Program-made: the position numbers and the translations under genes
Notes under the pieces: model-generated
Databases searched by the model: none
What the model was told of the DNA's origin: nothing
Seen by the model: only the letters and a program-made list of their open reading frames with translations
Source of the DNA: Clostridium caldaquaticum
GTDB taxonomy: Bacteria; Bacillota; Clostridia; Clostridiales; Clostridiaceae
DNA length: 64,000 bases
Direction: 5' to 3'
Assembly (NCBI RefSeq): GCF_023806125.1
Contig: NZ_JAMSKT010000013.1
Coordinates: forward strand, 30,799-94,798
Part shown: one piece after another, positions 9,378 to 18,118 of the stretch
Position numbering within the stretch: the stretch's first letter is position 1
How the letters are laid out: every line of letters begins with the position of its first letter

Positions 9378-10331
9378 TTACGGCAAATCGTTTAAAGTTT
9401 TAAACTCATAACCTTTATTTTTCCATTCTTTAAGAATCGAATCCATTATATCTGCATTTGTTTTAGAAACTGCATGTAAAAGTATTATTGCACCATTATG
9501 TGTTCTTTCCATTATAATTTTTTTCGCATATTCATGAGAAGGCTGCTGTTCTGGTATCCAATCTTTATAAGCAAAGCTCCAGAATATAGTTTTATAGCCT
9601 AAAGCTTGAGTGTAGCTCATAGAAAGTTCACTATATTTTCCCATAGGTGGTCTGAAGAATTTTGGCATTTTAGTTCCTGTAACCTGTTCAAAGGCTTTTT
9701 CTGTAAGTGTAAATTCCTGATTGAATTTTTCTTTACCTTTTAGAGCAGTCTTAGCCATGGAAGGATGACTGTCAGAGTGGTTACAAACAAGGTGTCCTTC
9801 CTCCACCATTCTTTTTATTAATTCTTTATTTCCATTTATATAATCAGTAGTTACAAAAAAGGCTGCTTTAACATTATTGTTTTTTAGGACATCTAATATT
9901 TTAGCTGTATATCCTCTCTCATAGCCTTCATCAAAGGTTAAATATAAAACTTTTTTAGAAGTATCTCCAAGATAATATCCAGAATATTTTTTTAGCATTT
10001 CTACCACTTCGGGAGGTTCTCCAGAAGGTGTTCCGTCTTTTTTAGGCTCATAAAACCAATTTTTTTCTGAAGTATTTAAATTTGTATTATATACCTTTAT
10101 ATGCTTGTGCATATTTTTATCAGATATAACTTCTCTAGGTACAATATTTTTTTTCTTTTCCTCATTTTTTATTTTAGGTGTTTCTTTAAGTTTTATTCTT
10201 TCTTTAATTTTTAAACTAGCTGATGTTTTTGTATTTTCAATGGACGCTGCAACACCTTTAGTCTGCTTTTCACTGTAAGCAATTAAGGACAAAGGAATTA
10301 CTAATAGTAAAGACATTATTTTTTTATTCAT
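9378..10331 (-). CDS. pdaA: delta-lactam-biosynthetic polysaccharide deacetylase, PdaA type
   Basis: The 317-residue protein has an N-terminal signal segment (KKIMSLLLVIPLSLIAYS), a basic linker and a NodB-type deacetylase domain. Motifs are LTFDEGYERGYT (catalytic Asp), HSDSHPS (metal-binding His pair), FRPPMG and a late LLHAVS. LTFDEGYE followed by GYT separates PdaA from ordinary chitin deacetylases. PdaA removes the acetyl group from muramic acid on the way to muramic delta-lactam in spore cortex, which germination enzymes recognise. GGAGG lies before the ATG. Its start faces the methyltransferase gene across only 73 bases. Confidence 0.9.
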   Translation of the reverse strand: MNKKIMSLLLVIPLSLIAYSEKQTKGVAASIENTKTSASLKIKERIKLKETPKIKNEEKKKNIVPREVISDKNMHKHIKVYNTNLNTSEKNWFYEPKKDGTPSGEPPEVVEMLKKYSGYYLGDTSKKVLYLTFDEGYERGYTAKILDVLKNNNVKAAFFVTTDYINGNKELIKRMVEEGHLVCNHSDSHPSMAKTALKGKEKFNQEFTLTEKAFEQVTGTKMPKFFRPPMGKYSELSMSYTQALGYKTIFWSFAYKDWIPEQQPSHEYAKKIIMERTHNGAIILLHAVSKTNADIMDSILKEWKNKGYEFKTLNDLP

Positions 10332-10404
10332 ATTTTACCGCCTCCATTTCTTATGATATACTTTATATGAGATTAATGCTAATTATAAGATGGAGAATGC
10401 TAAA

Positions 10405-12153
10405 ATGGTTGAAATTTTTATGGAAAATATAGGTAAACTTTACGATATAATTCTACAGCCTATAGATATTATGTACAAACTTACTGCAATAAATAATTAC
10501 AAGACAAAATTAAATGTTGGCAAAAATGAGAGTTTTGGTGAATTTTATTTTAATATGGTACAAAATAAAAAAAATAACGGAGTAATTTATACTCCAATAG
10601 AAATTGCAAATTATATAGTTGAAAATACAATAAAAGATGAAAACATAATTCAAAATCCTTTTATCAGGATTGCGGATCCATCTTGTGGATGTGGAAATTT
10701 AATAATTCCATGTTTTCTTCATTTAAAAAATATATATAAAAACAATTTAGAAAAAATTAACAAATTACATAATATCAACTTAAAAGAAGAAGATATAGAA
10801 AAACATATAATTGAAAACAATTTATTTGGCTTTGATATAGATGAGTCAGCTGTAAAAATTTTATTAATTGATTTATTTAATATTAGTAAGTATATAAAAG
10901 TACAAAACTTTTTTAATGCTGATTTTCTTCTTGATGAGGGAATAGAAAAATTTGATGTTTTTATTGGAAATCCTCCATATATTGGACATAAAACAATTGA
11001 TAAAAATTATTCCACAGTCATAAAATTGAAGTATAGACAAATTTTTAAAGACAAGGGAGACTTGTCTTACTGCTTTTTTAAAGCAGCATTAAATAAATTA
11101 AATAAAGGAGGCAAACTAACTTTTATAACATCCAGATATTTTCTTGAATCTCTTAGTGGAGAAGAGCTTAGAAAGACTTTAAAAGAATTTTGTTCAATTG
11201 ACAGAATCATAGACTTTTATGGTATTAGACCATTTAAAAATGTAGGCATAGATCCAGTTATAATATTTTTAACTCTTGATAGAAAGAGTGATATTATACA
11301 AGTTATAAAACCTAATGTAAGTAAGAATAAATATTTCTATAGTGCAGTTTTTGAAAAAATAGGACAAGATTTTAATCTTTTTGCAATAAATAAAGCTAAT
11401 TTAAACGATAAAGGTTGGATACTAAGAGATGAAAAAGAGAGAAACATAATTAATAAAATAGAAAAAAAATGCTTCACTAGCTTAGGAAATATATGTGATA
11501 GTTTTCAAGGGATTATTACTGGTTGCGATAAGGCTTTTGTAGTAGACAGAAATACAATTATACAAGAATGCTTAGAGCAGGATATTATTAAACCTTGGAT
11601 AAAGAGCAGCTATATTCATAAAGAAAAGGTTCAAAGAGCTGACAGTTATATTATTTATTCAGATTTAATATCAGATGAATATAAATATCCTAAATGTATG
11701 GAACATATTGCAAGGTTTAAGGAGAAGCTTGTGCAGAGAAGGGAATGTAAAAATGGAATAAGAAAATGGTACATGCTTCAATGGGGCAGAAATAAAAATA
11801 TCTTTGAAGGAGAAAAAATAGTTTTCCCCTTCAAGTCAAATAAAAGTAGATTTTCTTTAGATAAAGGAAGTTATTTTAGTGCGGATGTTTATTGTTTAAT
11901 TTTAAAGGAACATATCCCATTTTCCTATGAATATTTATTAAAAATTCTAAACAGCAAGGTATATGAATATTATTTTAAAACCTTCGCAAAAAAACTAGGA
12001 GAAGATTTATATGAATATTATCCCAATAATTTAATGAAACTTTGTATACCTAATATTACAGATTTAAATGGTGATGTGGATGTATTTTTATATGACTTTT
12101 TTCAGTTAGAAGATTCAGAGATAGAAACCATGAAAAAGTATGTAGAACATTAA
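10405..12153 (+). CDS. solitary adenine DNA methyltransferase, CamA-like
   Basis: The predicted product has 582 residues. The ATG at 10405 is chosen because GGAG (10392-10395) lies 9 bases upstream; the in-frame ATG at 10390 has no such site. The order is gamma-type N6-adenine methyltransferase: IYTP near 61, SAM motif I DPSCGCGN (91-98), FGFDID near 142 and catalytic NPPY (189-192), then a C-terminal TaqI/Eco57I-like recognition region. Blocks RYFLESLSG, SFQGIITGCDKAF, CKNGIRKWYMLQWGR, FSADVY and YEYYPNN match what I remember of C. difficile CamA (577 residues, target CAAAAA). No nuclease gene adjoins it, and it ends 2 bases from convergent iadA. Methyltransferase call is firm; CamA orthology is from memory. 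Confidence 0.88.
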   Translation: MVEIFMENIGKLYDIILQPIDIMYKLTAINNYKTKLNVGKNESFGEFYFNMVQNKKNNGVIYTPIEIANYIVENTIKDENIIQNPFIRIADPSCGCGNLIIPCFLHLKNIYKNNLEKINKLHNINLKEEDIEKHIIENNLFGFDIDESAVKILLIDLFNISKYIKVQNFFNADFLLDEGIEKFDVFIGNPPYIGHKTIDKNYSTVIKLKYRQIFKDKGDLSYCFFKAALNKLNKGGKLTFITSRYFLESLSGEELRKTLKEFCSIDRIIDFYGIRPFKNVGIDPVIIFLTLDRKSDIIQVIKPNVSKNKYFYSAVFEKIGQDFNLFAINKANLNDKGWILRDEKERNIINKIEKKCFTSLGNICDSFQGIITGCDKAFVVDRNTIIQECLEQDIIKPWIKSSYIHKEKVQRADSYIIYSDLISDEYKYPKCMEHIARFKEKLVQRRECKNGIRKWYMLQWGRNKNIFEGEKIVFPFKSNKSRFSLDKGSYFSADVYCLILKEHIPFSYEYLLKILNSKVYEYYFKTFAKKLGEDLYEYYPNNLMKLCIPNITDLNGDVDVFLYDFFQLEDSEIETMKKYVEH

Positions 12154-12155
12154 AC

Positions 12156-13337
12156 TTAGTTTATTTTTTCAAAAGTCCCAAATTTTACTGGACTTCCATG
12201 CTGAACTAGTGTTTTACCTTTACATAGAACATAATTTATAGTTAAATCATTATTCATGATTAAAATATCAGCTTGTTTATCTATCTCTAAGCTGCCTAAG
12301 TAGTTAAGCTTTAATATCTTTGATGGATTTTTTGTTAGAGGATGTAAGGCTTTTTCTATAGGGATATTATAGCAGTTAACCATCTTTCTAAACTCTATTA
12401 TATTACTTTCCATGGAGCCTATGGATATGCTTGTTAATCTGCCATTTTCATCAAATACAGGCATGCTTCCATTGCTGTCAGAGCTCATAGTTATGTTTTC
12501 TATTGGGCAGCCATTATCAATCAAATATTTAAAAGCATAAGAAGCGTCAACAGGTATTGAATCATATTCTGTTTTTGATATTCCTGATGTTAAATCTAAA
12601 TAACCGCCAGTTTTAATATATTTCATACCTTGATATAAGAGAGGCATGTTTCTATTAATATGAGTTGGTAGCATATTTTGTGCTAGGAGAGGATATGAAT
12701 TAATTATTTCCAGAAGAGGATATAAACCTTCCTTATCATCCCCTACATGTATGTGTAAAATACCGCATTTTCCAGAAAGAAGTCCAGCTACTCTGCAATC
12801 TAAAGCCAAACGTTCAATATCTTCTTTTAATGGTTTGCTTCCCCTATGGTCAGAGATAGCAATTTCTCCAACTCCAATTATTTTGTCAATAAGTATTATG
12901 TCATCTCTTGAGCTTTCAGTTATAGTTCTGGTAGGAAACTGGTAACATCCAGTCCATATGAGAGTATTAATGCCTTCTTCCTCTAATGCTCGAGACTTTG
13001 CAAGTAGACTGTTTAATGAACGGGTTGTGCCGTCAGTACCTAGACAGCCTACAACGGTAGTAACTCCAAAGGTTGTTATTTGTGAAAGCTGAATTTCAGG
13101 AGTTCTTGTAGTATATCCTCCTTCACCTCCGCCGCCTGTAAGATGTACATGCAAATCGATAAATCCAGGAGTAACTATTTGGTTCGAAGCATCAATAACT
13201 TCAACATCATAGAAATCTTTTGGCGGTATAGGTATATAGTCAGCTATTTTTGCGATTTTATCATTACATATTAATATATCTTTTTTTCCTATAAAATCGG
13301 GTGTATATATAAGTCCATTTTTTATTAACTTTAACAT
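12156..13337 (-). CDS. iadA: beta-aspartyl dipeptidase (isoaspartyl dipeptidase)
   Basis: The 393-residue protein is an amidohydrolase with the metal-binding DLHVHLTGGGGEGGY motif near residues 62-76, FGVTTVVGCLGTDGTTRS near 90-107, GEIAISDHRGS near 157, a GILHIHVGDD block near 192 and LPTHINRN near 223. These match IadA, which splits beta-aspartyl dipeptides from isomerised aspartate and asparagine in proteins. It has the family's usual length. A GGAGG-containing site precedes the ATG. It lies downstream of speE on the same strand but is cut off by a strong terminator, so it has its own start of transcription. Confidence 0.92.
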   Translation of the reverse strand: MLKLIKNGLIYTPDFIGKKDILICNDKIAKIADYIPIPPKDFYDVEVIDASNQIVTPGFIDLHVHLTGGGGEGGYTTRTPEIQLSQITTFGVTTVVGCLGTDGTTRSLNSLLAKSRALEEEGINTLIWTGCYQFPTRTITESSRDDIILIDKIIGVGEIAISDHRGSKPLKEDIERLALDCRVAGLLSGKCGILHIHVGDDKEGLYPLLEIINSYPLLAQNMLPTHINRNMPLLYQGMKYIKTGGYLDLTSGISKTEYDSIPVDASYAFKYLIDNGCPIENITMSSDSNGSMPVFDENGRLTSISIGSMESNIIEFRKMVNCYNIPIEKALHPLTKNPSKILKLNYLGSLEIDKQADILIMNNDLTINYVLCKGKTLVQHGSPVKFGTFEKIN

Positions 13338-13377
13338 ATTTATTAATCCTCCTAGAAGATATCAATATAATTTTTTA

Positions 13378-13426
13378 AAACCTCCAAAATAGTAACGTTA
13401 TTAGTGTTTTACTATTTTGGAGGTTT
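13378..13426 (-). terminator. intrinsic terminator of speE
   Basis: A perfect 18-bp stem, AAACCTCCAAAATAGTAA (13378-13395) with its complement at 13409-13426, and a 13-base loop. On the minus strand it is followed by TTTT and lies 10 bases after the speE stop codon. Confidence 0.88.
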
Positions 13427-13436
13427 ATTCATTAGT

Positions 13437-14264
13437 TTATTTTATTAAATCTTCAACATATTTTGGAAGAGTAAAGCAAGCTTTATGGAGTTTTTTGGTA
13501 TAATATTTAGTTTCAAAATCTATTCTATTTGATAAATTCGCATTTTCTGGATCATATTTTTTAGAGCCTATAGTAAAGCTCCAGAAGCCTCCAGGATATG
13601 TAGGAATAGCTGCCATAAACATTTTTGTAATTGGAAATACAGCTTTAGCATCATTAAATACTTTTTGTACTACTTGAGGAAGATAAAATGGAGTTTCTGT
13701 TTGAGCTATAAATATTCCATCTTCAGTTAGGCATTCATAAATTTCTTTATAGAAGCTTCCTCCAAATAAGCCTTCAGCAGCTCCAAAGGGGTCAGTAGAA
13801 TCAACTATTATTACATCAAATTCATTTTTATGTTCATGAACATATTTTATACCGTCTCCTACAAAAACCTCGCATCTTGGATTGTCCAGTTCGCAGCTTA
13901 TTTCAGGAAGATATTTTTTGCATTCCTCAATAACGCATTCATCTATTTCACAGAGCACTGCCTTCTCCACAGAAGGATGCTTTAGTATTTCTCTAATTGC
14001 ACCGCCATCTCCGCCACCAACAACCAATACTTTTTTAGGATTTGGATGAGTGAATAAAGGAATATGACTTATCATTTCATGATAAACAAATTCATCTTTT
14101 ATGGTAGTTTGAACTATGCCGTCAAGTACTAACATTCTGCCGAAAGCTTCAGTATCTAATACGGCTAGATCTTGATATTTAGTTTGTTTCCTTACTAAAG
14201 TTTCTTTTATTTTATATGTCATTGCAGCATCGCTAATTTGAGCTTCTTTGAGCCACATATCCAT
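13437..14264 (-). CDS. speE: spermidine synthase (polyamine aminopropyltransferase)
   Basis: The 275-residue protein carries [18 protein letters not shown] near residue 80, the binding loop for decarboxylated SAM, and [13 protein letters not shown] near 152, with the catalytic Asp. [19 protein letters not shown] near 31 and DEFVYHEM near 58 complete the family pattern. The enzyme adds an aminopropyl group to putrescine in the cytoplasm. AAGGAGG lies 9 bases before the first ATG; a second ATG is two codons on. No speD or speB adjoins it. The polyamine uptake operon potABCD is about 10 kb away. Confidence 0.93.
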   Translation of the reverse strand: MDMWLKEAQISDAAMTYKIKETLVRKQTKYQDLAVLDTEAFGRMLVLDGIVQTTIKDEFVYHEMISHIPLFTHPNPKKVLVVGGGDGGAIREILKHPSVEKAVLCEIDECVIEECKKYLPEISCELDNPRCEVFVGDGIKYVHEHKNEFDVIIVDSTDPFGAAEGLFGGSFYKEIYECLTEDGIFIAQTETPFYLPQVVQKVFNDAKAVFPITKMFMAAIPTYPGGFWSFTIGSKKYDPENANLSNRIDFETKYYTKKLHKACFTLPKYVEDLIK

Positions 14265-14322
14265 ATGGTAAAACCTCCTTGTATGTATTCCCTAATTTAT
14301 TTTTCCTTTGTAAACATAGATA

Positions 14323-14351
14323 ATTATAACAATCATTTTTTATATGGGCAA
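14323..14351 (-). promoter_or_regulatory. SigA-type promoter for speE
   Basis: Read on the minus strand: TTGCCC (14351-14346), 17-base spacer, TATAAT (14328-14323), about 50 bases before the speE ribosome binding site. Confidence 0.5.
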
Positions 14352-14469
14352 TACTTCTATTGATAAAGAATAAATAAAATTTTATCTTTATATAAAAAAT
14401 ATTGCAATAAGTATAAAATAATAATAATATGGGAAAAATATTAAAGTATGTATAAAATTTTTGATTTTG

Positions 14470-14498
14470 GCAGGAAAATAATGTAATATATAGAATAT
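14470..14498 (+). promoter_or_regulatory. SigH promoter of the spoIIA operon
   Basis: GCAGGAAAA (14470-14478), 11-base spacer, ATAGAATAT (14490-14498). This fits the SigH consensus RNAGGAWWW-N11/12-RNNGAATWW at every fixed position. It lies 75 bases before spoIIAA, as expected for this operon, which SigH drives at the start of sporulation with Spo0A. No perfect Spo0A box was found beside it. The rest of the 14265-14573 gap is AT-rich, with only the speE promoter recognised. Confidence 0.85.
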
Positions 14499-14573
14499 TA
14501 ATATAGGGTAAAAATTTACTTTTTATCTTCATCAAATTAAATTAAATAATATTGCGAAGTTAGGGGGATACAG

Positions 14574-14909
14574 ATGTATTTAAAGTTTCAGAAAGAAGAT
14601 GAAAAGCTTATAGTATATATGATGGGAGAATTAGATCATCATAGTGCAGAGGAAGTAAGAAGTAAAATAGATGACAGGTTGGATAGGGATACAGTAAACA
14701 AGCTTATAATGGATTTTACTAACGTTACATTCATGGATAGTTCAGGCATAGGTGTAGTTATTGGACGATATAAAAAGATTTCTTTAAAAAAAGGAGAAGT
14801 ATGTATAACTAATGTAAATAATTCTGTTAAGAGAGTGTTCGACTTATCTGGTATGTTTAAAATTATAAAGCTTTATGATAATGTAGAACAAGCATTAAAG
14901 AGCATTTAA
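14574..14909 (+). CDS. spoIIAA: anti-sigma F factor antagonist
   Basis: The 111-residue STAS-domain protein has the conserved MDSSGIG motif (54-60), whose serine is phosphorylated by SpoIIAB. Unphosphorylated SpoIIAA binds SpoIIAB and frees SigF in the forespore. AGGGGG lies 6 bases before the ATG. It is first of three tightly spaced genes, 15 bases before spoIIAB, behind a near-perfect SigH promoter. Length and order match the Bacillus and Clostridium spoIIA operon. Confidence 0.96.
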   Translation: MYLKFQKEDEKLIVYMMGELDHHSAEEVRSKIDDRLDRDTVNKLIMDFTNVTFMDSSGIGVVIGRYKKISLKKGEVCITNVNNSVKRVFDLSGMFKIIKLYDNVEQALKSI

Positions 14910-14924
14910 TGTGGGGGGATAAAG

Positions 14925-15353
14925 ATGTACGATAACATGATAAAAATAGAATTTCAAAGCAAATCACAAAATGAAGGTTTTGCAAGAGTTGCTGTAGCGG
15001 CTTTTGTTTCACAATTAGATCCAACAATAGAAGAGATTACTGATGTTAAAACTGCTGTGTCTGAAGCTGTTACTAATGCAATAATACATGGTTATGGAGG
15101 AAAAGAGGGTATAGTTAAGATTGAAGCAAGGATTAAAGATAATGAACTTACTATTACTGTAAGTGATGAAGGAGTAGGCATAGATGATATTGAACTTGCT
15201 ATGCAGCCTCTTTATACTTCAAGACCAGATTTAGAGAGATCAGGAATGGGATTTACAGTTATGGAAACTTTTATGGATAGTTTAGAGGTAACATCGGAAA
15301 AGGGTAAGGGAACCAGCATAACAATGAAAAAAGTTTTTAAATCTTTAAGTTAG
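14925..15353 (+). CDS. spoIIAB: anti-sigma F factor, serine kinase
   Basis: The 142-residue GHKL-family kinase has an N box in [12 protein letters not shown] (46-57), DEGVGI (G1 box) near 84 and the [15 protein letters not shown]2 region near 105. It holds SigF inactive and phosphorylates SpoIIAA with ATP. GGGGGG lies 7 bases before the ATG. Its stop codon TAG is followed 9 bases later by the sigF ATG, so translation is probably coupled. Confidence 0.96.
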   Translation: MYDNMIKIEFQSKSQNEGFARVAVAAFVSQLDPTIEEITDVKTAVSEAVTNAIIHGYGGKEGIVKIEARIKDNELTITVSDEGVGIDDIELAMQPLYTSRPDLERSGMGFTVMETFMDSLEVTSEKGKGTSITMKKVFKSLS

Positions 15354-15362
15354 GTGAAGAGT

Positions 15363-16118
15363 ATGGATGAAGAAATTCTAAAAAAACAAGACTATAACTA
15401 TGAAGATAATTTAGAGCTTATTAAAATGGCCAGAGAAGGGGATAAAGATGCATTAAACAAACTCATTCAGCTTAATTTACCTCTTGTTTCAGCTGTAAGT
15501 AAAAAGTTTTTAAATAGAGGTTATGAATATGAGGATATTTTTCAAATAGGCTCTATGGGATTAGTTAAGGCTGTAAATAATTTTGATCCAAGTTTTAATG
15601 TTAAGTTCTCTACCTATGCTGTTCCTATGATTATGGGAGAAATAAAAAGATTTATAAGAGATGACGGTATAATTAAAGTTAGCAGAAGTGTAAAAAATAT
15701 AGCAAGAAAGCTTCATTATGATAAAGAAGCTCTGACAAAAAAGCTTGACAGAGATCCAACAATTGAAGAATTAGCAGAGTACTCTGGAGTAAATACTGAA
15801 GAAATATTATTTGCTTTAGAATCTGCGAGTAATCTTCAATATTTATATGATACAATTCATCAAGATGATGGTTCTCCAGTACTTCTAATAGATAAGCTTA
15901 GTGAAAACTGTGAAGAAGATGGAGAAATAGTTGATAAAATTGCATTAAAGGAGGCACTAAGCAATTTAGATACAAAATCCAGACAGATAATTATGCTTAG
16001 ATATTTTAAGGATAAAACTCAGGTGCAAGTAGCTAAGATGCTTGGAATAAGCCAAGTACAAGTATCCAGAATTGAGAAAAAAGTATTAAAAATAATGAAA
16101 GAAAGATTAAGTGGATAG
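15363..16118 (+). CDS. sigF: RNA polymerase sigma-F factor, forespore-specific
   Basis: The 251-residue sigma-70 family protein shows region 2 (EDIFQIGSMGLVKAVNNFDP and FSTYAVPMIMGEIKRFIRDD), region 3 (DPTIEELAEYSGV) and region 4 helix-turn-helix (KTQVQVAKMLGISQVQVSRIEK). The ATG at 15363 is preceded by AGGTGA; a GTG 9 bases earlier overlaps that site. SigF starts forespore gene expression after asymmetric division. The gene is third in spoIIA and its stop codon is built into the terminator stem. Confidence 0.96.
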   Translation: MDEEILKKQDYNYEDNLELIKMAREGDKDALNKLIQLNLPLVSAVSKKFLNRGYEYEDIFQIGSMGLVKAVNNFDPSFNVKFSTYAVPMIMGEIKRFIRDDGIIKVSRSVKNIARKLHYDKEALTKKLDRDPTIEELAEYSGVNTEEILFALESASNLQYLYDTIHQDDGSPVLLIDKLSENCEEDGEIVDKIALKEALSNLDTKSRQIIMLRYFKDKTQVQVAKMLGISQVQVSRIEKKVLKIMKERLSG

Positions 16119-16147
16119 GATGCATTATTTTTGTATCCTATTTTTTA
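16115..16147 (+). terminator. terminator of the spoIIA operon
   Basis: ATAGGATGCA (16115-16124) pairs with TGTATCCTAT (16132-16141) with one G-U pair, followed by six T. The left arm includes the sigF stop codon. Confidence 0.85.
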
Positions 16148-16185
16148 TTGAGTTTTTTTTACTTAAAGTATTAAAAATAATAATC

Positions 16186-16212
16186 GTATAACATAATGCA
16201 ATTTGCATACAA
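16186..16212 (+). promoter_or_regulatory. possible SigG-type promoter of the spoVA operon
   Basis: GTATA (16186-16190), 15-base spacer, CATACAA (16206-16212). This resembles the forespore SigG pattern (GNATR, about 15 bases, CATNNTA) with one mismatch in the -10. It lies 27 bases before the spoVAC ribosome binding site. spoVA operons are SigG-dependent in Bacillus. Confidence 0.4.
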
Positions 16213-16252
16213 TATTTTTAAGAATTGCTATCTAAAAAAGGAAGTGATATAT

Positions 16253-16702
16253 GTGGATAAAAAAGAAGAAAGAATAAAGCAAAGATTTCAAACTTTATCT
16301 TCTGAAGTGAGGCCTAAGTCAAATATAATAAAAAATTGTTTTAATGCGTTTTGGATAGGAGGGCTTATATGTACTATAGGGCAATTAGTCAGCAATTATT
16401 TAATAAACATAGGAGTCCCCAAAGATGATGTATCAGGCTTAGTTTCAATAGTAATGGTATTCATAGGAGCACTTCTTACAGGTATTGGTGTATATGATAA
16501 GATAGCAAAAATTGGGGGTGCAGGAACTTTAGTACCAATAACTGGATTTTCTAATGCTATAGTTTCACCTGCAATGGAATTTAAAAAAGAAGGCTTTATA
16601 TTTGGAGCAGCTGCCAAAATGTTTGTTATTGCTGGGCCGGTTTTAGTATATGGTATTGGTTCTTCAGTGATTGTAGGTATTATATACTATTTTATTAAGT
16701 AG
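16253..16702 (+). CDS. spoVAC: stage V sporulation protein AC
   Basis: The 149-residue membrane protein has three or four hydrophobic segments and the family-typical AKIGGAGTLVPITGFSNAI stretch. SpoVAC forms the channel for dipicolinic acid in the inner spore membrane. The GTG at 16253 is preferred: GGAAGTGA lies 6 bases upstream and the length then equals the family norm. Codons from 16196 in frame would add 19 residues without a binding site. The stop overlaps the ribosome binding site of spoVAD. Confidence 0.93.
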   Translation: MDKKEERIKQRFQTLSSEVRPKSNIIKNCFNAFWIGGLICTIGQLVSNYLINIGVPKDDVSGLVSIVMVFIGALLTGIGVYDKIAKIGGAGTLVPITGFSNAIVSPAMEFKKEGFIFGAAAKMFVIAGPVLVYGIGSSVIVGIIYYFIK

Positions 16703-16711
16703 GTGATGTTT

Positions 16712-17722
16712 ATGAATAAAAGAGTAGGAAAGCAAACAATTCGAACTGACAGCAAACCTAGAATTATATCTACTTATAGTGTAGTTGGACCTAAAGAGGG
16801 AGAAGGACCTTTAAAGGATTATTTTGATATAATACTGCAAGACGATTTAAATGGAAAGGATACCTTTGAGAAAGCTGAGAGCAGCATGATTTATATGGCT
16901 GTAACTGAAAGTATCAAAAAAGCCAATTTAAAGGAAAATGATATAAATTATTTATTTGCAGGAGATCTTTTAAATCAATTAACTTCTTCCTGTTTTGCAG
17001 CAAAGGATTTGGATATACCATTTGTTGGTCTCTTTGGAGCTTGTTCTACAATGACAGAATCTTTAGCACTAGCTGCTATGACCATAGATGGAGGCTTTGC
17101 AAATTATGTAGTGGCTGCAACTTCCTCACATTTTTCATCAGCAGAAAGGCAGTTTAGATTTCCATTAGAATATGGAAGTCAAAGAGCACCTACAGCTCAG
17201 TGGACTGTTACTGGATCGGGAGCTATGGTACTTGGCAGGGAAGGGAATTATCCCTATGTAAGCCATATTACTATAGGAAAGGTTAAAGACTATGGAGTAA
17301 ATGATGTAAATAATATGGGTGAAGCTATGGCACCAGCAGCAGTGAGTACTATAGCCCAACATCTTATGGATATTGCGCGGGAGCCAAGCTACTATGATTT
17401 AATTGTTACTGGTGATTTAGGCAAGGTGGGTAAAGAAATTACAATGAAGCTGCTTTTAGAAGAGTATGGTTATGATTTGAAAAACAATTATATAGATTGC
17501 GGAGATGAAATTTTTGACCATGAGAGGCAGGGAACTAATGCTGGAGGAAGTGGATGCGGCTGCTCGGCAGTAGTAGATTGCGGATTTATATATAAAAATT
17601 TAATTCAAGGTAAATTAAAAAGAGTGCTTTTAGTTTCAACAGGTGCTCTTTTAAGTTCTACATCTTGTTTTCAGGGGCTTACAATACCAGGTATTGCCCA
17701 TGCCGTAGCAGTAGAGACATAA
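16712..17722 (+). CDS. spoVAD: stage V sporulation protein AD
   Basis: The 336-residue protein has a thiolase/ketoacyl-synthase-like fold without being an enzyme: KRVGKQTI at the start, FVGLFGACSTMTESLALAA near 106, GGFANYVVAATSSHFSSAE near 128 and TNAGGSGCGCSA near 275. SpoVAD binds dipicolinic acid during its uptake into the developing spore. AGGTGA lies 5 bases before the ATG at 16712; the in-frame GTG and ATG just upstream overlap that site. It lies between spoVAC and spoVAEb in the conserved order. Confidence 0.94.
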   Translation: MNKRVGKQTIRTDSKPRIISTYSVVGPKEGEGPLKDYFDIILQDDLNGKDTFEKAESSMIYMAVTESIKKANLKENDINYLFAGDLLNQLTSSCFAAKDLDIPFVGLFGACSTMTESLALAAMTIDGGFANYVVAATSSHFSSAERQFRFPLEYGSQRAPTAQWTVTGSGAMVLGREGNYPYVSHITIGKVKDYGVNDVNNMGEAMAPAAVSTIAQHLMDIAREPSYYDLIVTGDLGKVGKEITMKLLLEEYGYDLKNNYIDCGDEIFDHERQGTNAGGSGCGCSAVVDCGFIYKNLIQGKLKRVLLVSTGALLSSTSCFQGLTIPGIAHAVAVET

Positions 17723-17756
17723 AGGTTTCTTACAGCTAAAAGGAGGCTTATTAATA

Positions 17757-18113
17757 ATGGATTATATAAAAGCATTTGTAGTTGGTGGAGTTTTATGTGT
17801 TATTGCACAAATACTTATAGATAAAACAAAATTATCGCCGGCAAGAATATTAGTTAGTTTTGTAACTATGGGAGTTATACTTACAGCCTTAAAAATATAT
17901 GAGCCTGTTGTAAATTTTGGGAAAGCAGGTGCAACTGTACCTCTTCCTGGGTTTGGATATGCACTTGCTAAAGGTGTTATGAAAGAAGTTGATAAATCAG
18001 GATTAATGGGAGCATTTACAGGTGGAATAAAAGGAACAGCTGGAGGTATAACTGCTGCAATAATTTTTGGATATTTGATGGCATTACTTTTTAACCCTAA
18101 AACAAAGGAGTGA
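17757..18113 (+). CDS. spoVAE: stage V sporulation protein AEb
   Basis: The 118-residue membrane protein has three or four hydrophobic helices and the motif GKAGATVPLPGFGYALAKG near residue 61, shared with SpoVAC. It is the small membrane member of the SpoVA dipicolinic acid transport complex. AGGAGG lies 10 bases before the ATG. The end of the gene carries the ribosome binding site for the next one. spoVAA and spoVAB are absent, as is usual in clostridia. Confidence 0.92.
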   Translation: MDYIKAFVVGGVLCVIAQILIDKTKLSPARILVSFVTMGVILTALKIYEPVVNFGKAGATVPLPGFGYALAKGVMKEVDKSGLMGAFTGGIKGTAGGITAAIIFGYLMALLFNPKTKE

Positions 18114-18118
18114 AAACT

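Noticed and set aside
10405..13337. A restriction-modification pair formed by the CamA-like enzyme and the next gene
   Set aside because: The next gene is convergent and plainly encodes isoaspartyl dipeptidase; the methyltransferase has no fused nuclease motif that I can see.
14233..14535. A 100-codon minus-strand frame upstream of speE
   Set aside because: It is composed of Phe, Tyr, Ile, Asn and Lys codons expected from AT-rich DNA, overlaps the speE start and covers the spoIIA promoter.
14555..14561. TTGCGAA as a Spo0A box for spoIIA
   Set aside because: One mismatch at a key base and located downstream of the SigH transcription start, beside the ribosome binding site.
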